DNA of 64,000 bases from DATBQN01 sp963799925. Its GTDB lineage: Bacteria > Acidobacteriota > Thermoanaerobaculia > Multivoradales > UBA5704. Positions within the stretch are counted from its first letter, which is position 1. Every line of letters begins with the position of its first letter. This document shows, piece after piece, positions 59,420 through 64,000 of this stretch. The DNA lies in contig CAWCYZ010000001.1 of the NCBI GenBank assembly GCA_963799925.1, positions 1 to 64,000 of the forward strand. Reading direction: 5' to 3'. The notes under the pieces are model-generated. The model was not told the origin of the DNA and did not search any database. It saw only the letters and a program-made list of their open reading frames with translations. The position numbers were made by a program, and so were the translations under genes.

Positions 59420-61178
59420 ATGACGAGATCCCGCCAGCGACGGCGCCGGAAGGCCGGCGGCCAGCCGCCGCCCCGCCCGGCGCCGGCCGCGGATCCCGCC
59501 GCCGCTCGCGGCATGGCCGCCGGGAGGACCTGGCGGGGCACGGCGGCGGAGCTCGGCCTCTACCTGGCGCTCGCCCTCGCCGGGCTCGTCTCGGCCTTCT
59601 ACCCGACGCTCGCGAGCGGCTTCGCTCGCATGCAGAGCGATCCCGGCGACTCGGTCTTCTGCAACTACCTCCTCGAGCACTACGTGCGGCTCGCGACTCA
59701 GCCCGGCTACGTCGGCCGGCTCTGGTCGCCGCCCTTCTTCTACCCGGCGCGGCAGGTGCTCGCCTACTCCGAGAACCTGCTGGGGGTCGCCCCGCTCTAC
59801 GGCGCCCTGCGGCTCGCCTGCCCGCCGACGGTGGCCTTTCAGCTCCTGGTGATGACCGCGCTCGCCCTCTGCTTCGCATCCATGACGTTCGTGCTCCGCC
59901 GGCTCGGCGCCGGGCCGGGCCTCGCCGGGCTCGGCGGCTTCGTCTTCGCCTTCGGCATGTGGCGGATCGCCCAGATCAACCACATGCAGCTCCTGGTCGA
60001 GCTCTGGGCGCCGCTCGCTCTCCTCGCCGCCCATCGCCTCTTCGCCGCGCCGTCGCGCCGCGCCTTCGCCGACCTCCTCGCGCTGCTCTACCTGCAGCTC
60101 CTGTCGAGCATCTATCTCGGCTGGTTCCTGCTCTTCGGCATGGGCATCTTCGTCTGCCTGTACGCGCTCCTCGACCCGGCGGCCCGGCAGCGTCTCGGCG
60201 CCTTCGCGCGGCGGCGCGCGGCGTTCGTCGCGCTCGCCGCCGCCGGCTGGCTGGCGGCGACCTACCTCACCTTCGCGCCCTACCTCGCCGCCGGCCGCGA
60301 GGTCGGCCCGCGCTCCTGGGGGGTGGTCAGGGTCTTCCTGCCGCGGGTGCAGTCCTGGCTCGCGGTGCCGGCGGGCAGCGTCTACGGCGGCTTCCTCCAC
60401 CCCTTCCCTCCCGACACTCCGGTCCTCTGGGAGCACTACCTGTTCCCGGGCTTCGTCGTCCTCGCCCTGGGCCTCGTCTCGGCGCGCCACCTGCGCCGCC
60501 GCGCGGTTTCCGGACGACCTGCCGGACGACCTGCCGCCGACGGCCTGCCGGCCGACCCGCCACCCGCGGCGGCCGAGGCGAGGGGTCCGCGGAGGACGCG
60601 CGCCGCCCGCTCCTCCTCGCCTGCTGGGGCACGGCGCTCGTCCTGGTCCTGCTCTCCCTCTACCTGCCGCTCGGCGGCCACGGCGTCAGTCTGTGGCGGT
60701 TCGTCTACCACGCCGTTCCGGCGCCGGCGCGATCCGCGCCGTCGGCCGCATCACGACCGTCGTCTACCTGTTCGGCCTGGTCGCCGTCTTCGCCGGCGCC
60801 GACGCGGCGCTCCGCCGGCTCCGCCTCCGGCCGCCCGGCCGCGCCGCGCTCGCCGGCCTGCTGCTGGTCGCCGGCGTCGCCGAGCAGACCGTGCGCGGCA
60901 TCCCCAGCTTCGAGAAGGCCTGGTTCCTCGACCAGGTGGCGCGGACGCGGGCGGCGATCCCGCCGGGCTGCCCGGCGGCCTACGTGCCGCTGCGCGGCGG
61001 CCAGCCCTTCTTCGTCTCCCAGCTGGCGGCGATGTGGGCCGGCCTCGAGGCGAACGTGCCGGTGGTCAACGGCTACTCGGGCAACGCCCCGCCGGGCTAC
61101 CCCGACTTCACCAAGAGCATGTCCCCGGCGCAGCTCCGCGCCTGGGCGGGAGGCGAGGCATGCGTCGTCGCACCGTGA
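59420..61178 (+). CDS. polytopic membrane protein, GT-C-like (two shifts)
   Basis: About 586 residues read across shifts near 60,585 and 60,725. The first helix (ELGLYLALALAGLVSAFYPT) is followed by an external loop with DPGDSVFCNYLLEHYV, where the Asp fits the acidic residue of GT-C transferases. About ten helices follow, then a C-terminal external domain (WFLDQVARTRAAIPPGCPAA, VNGYSGNAPPGYPDFTKSMS). It may transfer sugars from polyprenyl phosphate. It overlaps the DUF2079 gene by 19 bp. Confidence 0.7.
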
Positions 61179-62725
61179 GGCCGGAGCGCCCCGCGGCGTC
61201 CGCGCCGCCGCGGGCGGCCGGCGGCCGCTGGCGGCAGGACGGCCCGGTGGCGCTCGCCATCGGGCTCGCCGTCGCCTTCCACAATTACATCCTGCTCAGC
61301 CATTTCCACGGCTACGTCTTCGCCTTCCACGACCTGGGCCTGATCAGCGACTGGTTCTCGAACGCCCTCTACCACGGCCGGCCGTTCTGGATCACCGACA
61401 TGGCGGTGAGCCACCTGACCATCCACGTCACGCCGACGATCCTCCTGCTGACGCCGCTCTTCCGGCTCACCCAGTCGCAGTACCTGTTGGTCCTCCTCGG
61501 CACGCTCGCCATGGGCGCCGCGCTCTTCATCGGCCATCGCCTCCTGGTGCGGCTGCTGGCGCCGCTCGGCGCCCCGGCGGGCTGGGTGACGGCGCTCTCC
61601 GCGCTCCTCGTCCTCGGCGTCTCGCTCAACCCATACGTCAAGACGCTCGAGGGCTCGGCGCACATCGAGATCTTCTACGTCCCCCTGGCCCTCGGCTTCT
61701 TCTACCTGCTGCTGTTCAGCGAGCGGCGGATCGCCCCCTGGGTGCTCTTCGCGCTCGCCCTCGGGGTGCGCGAGGAGAGCGGCATCTACCTCGCGATGCA
61801 GTCCCTCGCCCTCCTCTTCGTGCCGCGCGCCGCCGTCGCCGATCCGCCGCGCCTCCGCCGGCGGGCCGCCGCCGCGGCGCCCCTCGCCCTCGCCTACGTG
61901 GTCGCGATCGTCAAGGTCGTCAACCCGTACGTCTTCGGCGTCTACGAGAACCACGTCCACCGCGGCTGGGGCCAGTGGGGCGACACGTGGGTCGAGGTCG
62001 TCCTCCACATGGCGACCTCGCCGCTGCGGCTCGCGCACGCCCTCGGCGACAGCGCCTTCCTGCACCTCAATGCCTCGTTCCTCTTCCTGCCCTGGCTGCA
62101 CCCGCTGTACGGCCTGCTGATCAACGTGCCGGGGACGCTGCTGTTCGCCGCCCAGCCGCTCGACAAGCGCATGCTCTGGTACTACAACCCCGCCTTCCTG
62201 CTGCCCGGCTTCCTGCTCGGCCTCTACGCCGGCGTCTATCGCCTGATGCGGCTGGCGCGCCGGGCGGCCGCGGCGCTGCGGCTCGCCCCGGGCGATCGCG
62301 ACCGCGCGGCGCGCGCCGCCCTGCTCCTCGGCGCGCTCGCCGTGCTGGGCATCGAGTGGCGGCACCGGGCGTCGACGGTCGAGGCGCCGGGGGCCTACGG
62401 CTTCCGCGCCCAGGAAGGCGCCGTAGAGGACCAGCGGGCGATCGCGGCGGTCCTCGCCGCCTGCCCGGCCGGCACGCGGGTGGCGACCGACTTCCGGCGC
62501 ATCGTCTACCTGCCCAGCCGGGTGGACCGCTACCTGCTGCGCAACGCCGCGAAGGCCGACGTCGTCCTCCTCTTCCGCCACGCCGACGCCATGCTCTCCG
62601 GCCGCGCCACCGCCGGCGAGACCTGGAGCCTCCTCGAGCAGGACCCGAGCTTCGCGCTGCGCGCCGAGACGCCGGAGGAGCGGATCTACGCCCGGCCGGG
62701 CGTCCGCTGCCTGCGCCTCCCTTGA
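61160..62725 (+). CDS. DUF2079 membrane protein
   Basis: An intact 521-residue protein from ATG 61160. Helices with the DUF2079 pattern: FHNYILLSHFHGYVFAFHDL, GLISDWFSNALYHGRPFWIT, then SHLTIHVTPTILLLTPLF and LKTLEGSAHIEIFYVPLALG-like segments. The His-rich loops (SHFHG, SHLTIH, SAHIE) are typical. DUF2079 proteins are GT-C-like membrane proteins of unproven activity. It overlaps the preceding gene and precedes a convergent GT2 enzyme that could supply polyprenyl-phosphate sugar. Confidence 0.85.
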   Translation: MRRRTVRPERPAASAPPRAAGGRWRQDGPVALAIGLAVAFHNYILLSHFHGYVFAFHDLGLISDWFSNALYHGRPFWITDMAVSHLTIHVTPTILLLTPLFRLTQSQYLLVLLGTLAMGAALFIGHRLLVRLLAPLGAPAGWVTALSALLVLGVSLNPYVKTLEGSAHIEIFYVPLALGFFYLLLFSERRIAPWVLFALALGVREESGIYLAMQSLALLFVPRAAVADPPRLRRRAAAAAPLALAYVVAIVKVVNPYVFGVYENHVHRGWGQWGDTWVEVVLHMATSPLRLAHALGDSAFLHLNASFLFLPWLHPLYGLLINVPGTLLFAAQPLDKRMLWYYNPAFLLPGFLLGLYAGVYRLMRLARRAAAALRLAPGDRDRAARAALLLGALAVLGIEWRHRASTVEAPGAYGFRAQEGAVEDQRAIAAVLAACPAGTRVATDFRRIVYLPSRVDRYLLRNAAKADVVLLFRHADAMLSGRATAGETWSLLEQDPSFALRAETPEERIYARPGVRCLRLP

Positions 62726-62743
62726 GCCGCGGCGGGCCGGGCG

Positions 62744-63496
62744 TCAGCGGAAGATGCTCGAGCGGCGGATGCTCTTCTTGTGCAGCTTGTAGCGCAGCAG
62801 GACGGCGAGGACCGAGAGGCCGTAGACGACGCTGCGGCCGAAGCCGATCTGCGACGCCTCCGCGAAGTAGCGGGTCTCGATGGGGATCTCGCGGATGCGC
62901 ATCCCCTTCCAGACGCCCTGGGCGATGATCTCGGTGTCGAAGACGAAGTCGTCGGAGTTGGCCTCGAGGTCGACCGCCTCGAGATAGCGCCGGCTGTAGG
63001 CGCGCAGCCCCGAGTGGTACTCCGAGAGGAAGACGTAGAAGGTGGCGTTGGCGAGCGCGGTGAGGAAGAGGTTCGCCATGTACTTCCACTTCGGCATGCC
63101 GCCCTCGAGAGGGCGGCCGCCGAGCATGCGGCTGCCGAAGACCGCGTCGCACTCGCCGGCGAGGAGGGGGCGGACGAGGTCGGGGATCACCCGCGGGTCG
63201 TACTGGTGGTCGGGGTGGACCATCACCGCGATGTCGGCGCCGCGCGCCAGCGCCTCGCGGTAGCAGGTCTTCTGGTTGCCGCCGTAGCCGCGGTTCTGCG
63301 CATGGACGAGGGTGTGGATCCCCAGCCGCCGGGAGAGCTCGACGGTGCGGTCCCGGCTGGCGTCGTCGACCAGGATGACGTCGTCGACCCAGTCCATCGG
63401 CAGGTCGTGGTAGGTGCGCTCGAGGGTCTTCTCGGCGTTATAGGCTGGCATCACCACGCAGACCTTCTGCGTTCGCGGCGCGGCGGCGGGGGTCAC
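62744..63496 (-). CDS. GT2 polyprenyl-phosphate glycosyltransferase (DPM1-like)
   Basis: 250 residues from GTG 63496. Motifs: VCVVMPAYNAEKTLERTYHD, VDDVILVDDASRDRTVELSR, the metal site VMVHPDHQYDPRVIP, DAVFGSRMLGGRPLEGGMPK, and the GVWKGMRIREIPIETRYF region. Two C-terminal helices (KYMANLFLTALANATFYVFL, VVYGLSVLAVLLRYKL) suggest membrane association. It probably makes polyprenyl-phosphate sugar for the GT-C-like proteins encoded opposite. The frame stays open upstream into the repeat pair, which was not taken as coding. Confidence 0.9.
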   Translation of the reverse strand: MTPAAAPRTQKVCVVMPAYNAEKTLERTYHDLPMDWVDDVILVDDASRDRTVELSRRLGIHTLVHAQNRGYGGNQKTCYREALARGADIAVMVHPDHQYDPRVIPDLVRPLLAGECDAVFGSRMLGGRPLEGGMPKWKYMANLFLTALANATFYVFLSEYHSGLRAYSRRYLEAVDLEANSDDFVFDTEIIAQGVWKGMRIREIPIETRYFAEASQIGFGRSVVYGLSVLAVLLRYKLHKKSIRRSSIFR

Positions 63497-63539
63497 GGGG
63501 CGTGAGTCTACTGGAATTCTCCCGCGCCGAGCCCGCCCG

Positions 63540-63697
63540 CGGGACCACCCTCCCGAACCCCTTCCAGGCGGCCGTCCTCGGGGACCCAACGGAACGGTAC
63601 TGGCTCCGTTGGGTCCACTGCGGGCGACCGCCCTCGGGACCACCCTCCCGCCCCCCCTTCCAGGCGGCCGTCCTCGGGACCCAACGGACCCAGTACC
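63540..63697 (-). repeat. palindromic dispersed repeat, copy E (63596-63697) with a partial copy F (63540-63595)
   Basis: Copy E is 102 bp in inverted orientation relative to A-D. Arms again carry TTG/CAA as in copy B, with a single mismatch. Partial copy F adjoins it and lacks the outer arm and one internal direct repeat. The pair lies between the divergent GT2 gene and the last gene. Confidence 0.9.
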
Positions 63698-63792
63698 CGC
63701 GATGCCGGCGGGTCGACACCGGCGGTCATTTTCCAGTAGACTTGCTGGAACACGATCGAACGAAGCTGGTAGACCCCGAAGGGAGATCGAAG

Positions 63793-64000
63793 ATGGATCG
63801 AACGCTCAAGCTCACGCCTCGGCACGTCCCGGCCGTCCTCGCCCTCGCCCTCGGGACCCTCGCCCTGAGCGTCGCGCCACAGCCGGCGCGGGCGGACGGG
63901 CCGTTCCAGTTCCACTCGGTGACGCCCTGCCGCATCGTCGACACGCGCAACCCGGCGAACACCGTCGGCGGCGGCTCGGGCACCGGCGGCCCGGCCCTGT
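63793..64000 (+). CDS. secreted protein with PCRIVDTRNP domain (3' part outside window)
   Basis: Starts at ATG 63793 with GGGAG about 8 nt upstream and runs off the edge. Residues 1-36 are a signal peptide (MDRTLKLTPRHVPAVLALAL, cleaved near ARADG). Then comes FQFHSVTPCRIVDTRNPANT, the same domain start as in the C terminus of the propeller protein at 53889-55779. TTCCAG-N8-CTGGAA at 63731-63750 is a possible operator. The function of the domain is not known to me. Confidence 0.75.
   Translation, partial: MDRTLKLTPRHVPAVLALALGTLALSVAPQPARADGPFQFHSVTPCRIVDTRNPANTVGGGSGTGGPAL

Overview
The window reads as Acidobacteriota-like metagenomic DNA joined from at least three sources, with many uncorrected single-base indels. 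That taxonomic call is inference from gene families: many MacB-type permeases, PEGA-repeat kinases and secreted proteins with a PCR[IV]VDTRNP motif. Almost every long gene in the first 20 kb, and about half of those after it, reads through only if one to several one-base shifts are allowed. Gene spans below are therefore reconstructions across frames, with approximate shift positions given.

Region 1 (1 to about 20,120; moderate GC, Terriglobia-like). It carries a secreted phosphoesterase, a multicopper oxidase, a kinase-like protein with PEGA repeats and lost catalytic motifs, a WYL regulator, a DinB-fold protein and a five-gene efflux operon (three FtsX/MacB permeases, a membrane fusion protein, an ATPase). 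After these come a hybrid sensor kinase, two tail-to-tail ceramide-glucosyltransferase-like enzymes (one HpnI-like) and two more MacB-type permeases, the second cut at about 20,120.

Region 2 (about 20,125 to 21,655; lower GC). It holds one 5'-truncated gene for a hydrophilic protein of unknown family and a 49-residue membrane peptide. Both edges fall where a neighbouring permease gene is cut, so they look like assembly or recombination joints.

Region 3 (about 21,660 to 64,000; very high GC, Thermoanaerobaculia-like). An efflux operon on the minus strand runs TolC, Yip1 protein, membrane fusion protein, ATPase, two MacB permeases. Next are an OppD/OppF pair without permeases, a MntA/HepT toxin-antitoxin locus whose toxin runs into an unusual self-complementary 21-bp repeat array, leucyl aminopeptidase, a cyclase-like protein overlapping purC, a secreted Cys-peptide/propeller pair, and small enzymes. 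A degraded ATPase/TOPRIM-like module beside a signal peptidase and a Phd/VapC pair follow. Then come large glycosyltransferases, an IS110-type element between inverted REP-like arms, and a lower-GC island (55,968 to about 59,100) with a truncated integrase, DUF4062, an IS3 remnant and DUF4238. The end holds membrane proteins and glycosyltransferases of envelope glycan assembly.

Two repeat systems stand out. A palindromic element of about 100 bp occurs in five full copies and one partial copy, and its arms differ between copies by paired, compensating changes; one copy lies inside a glycosyltransferase gene. The tandem array at 32.38-32.79 kb has units so nearly palindromic that both strands encode almost the same Pro-Arg-Arg-Gly heptapeptide.
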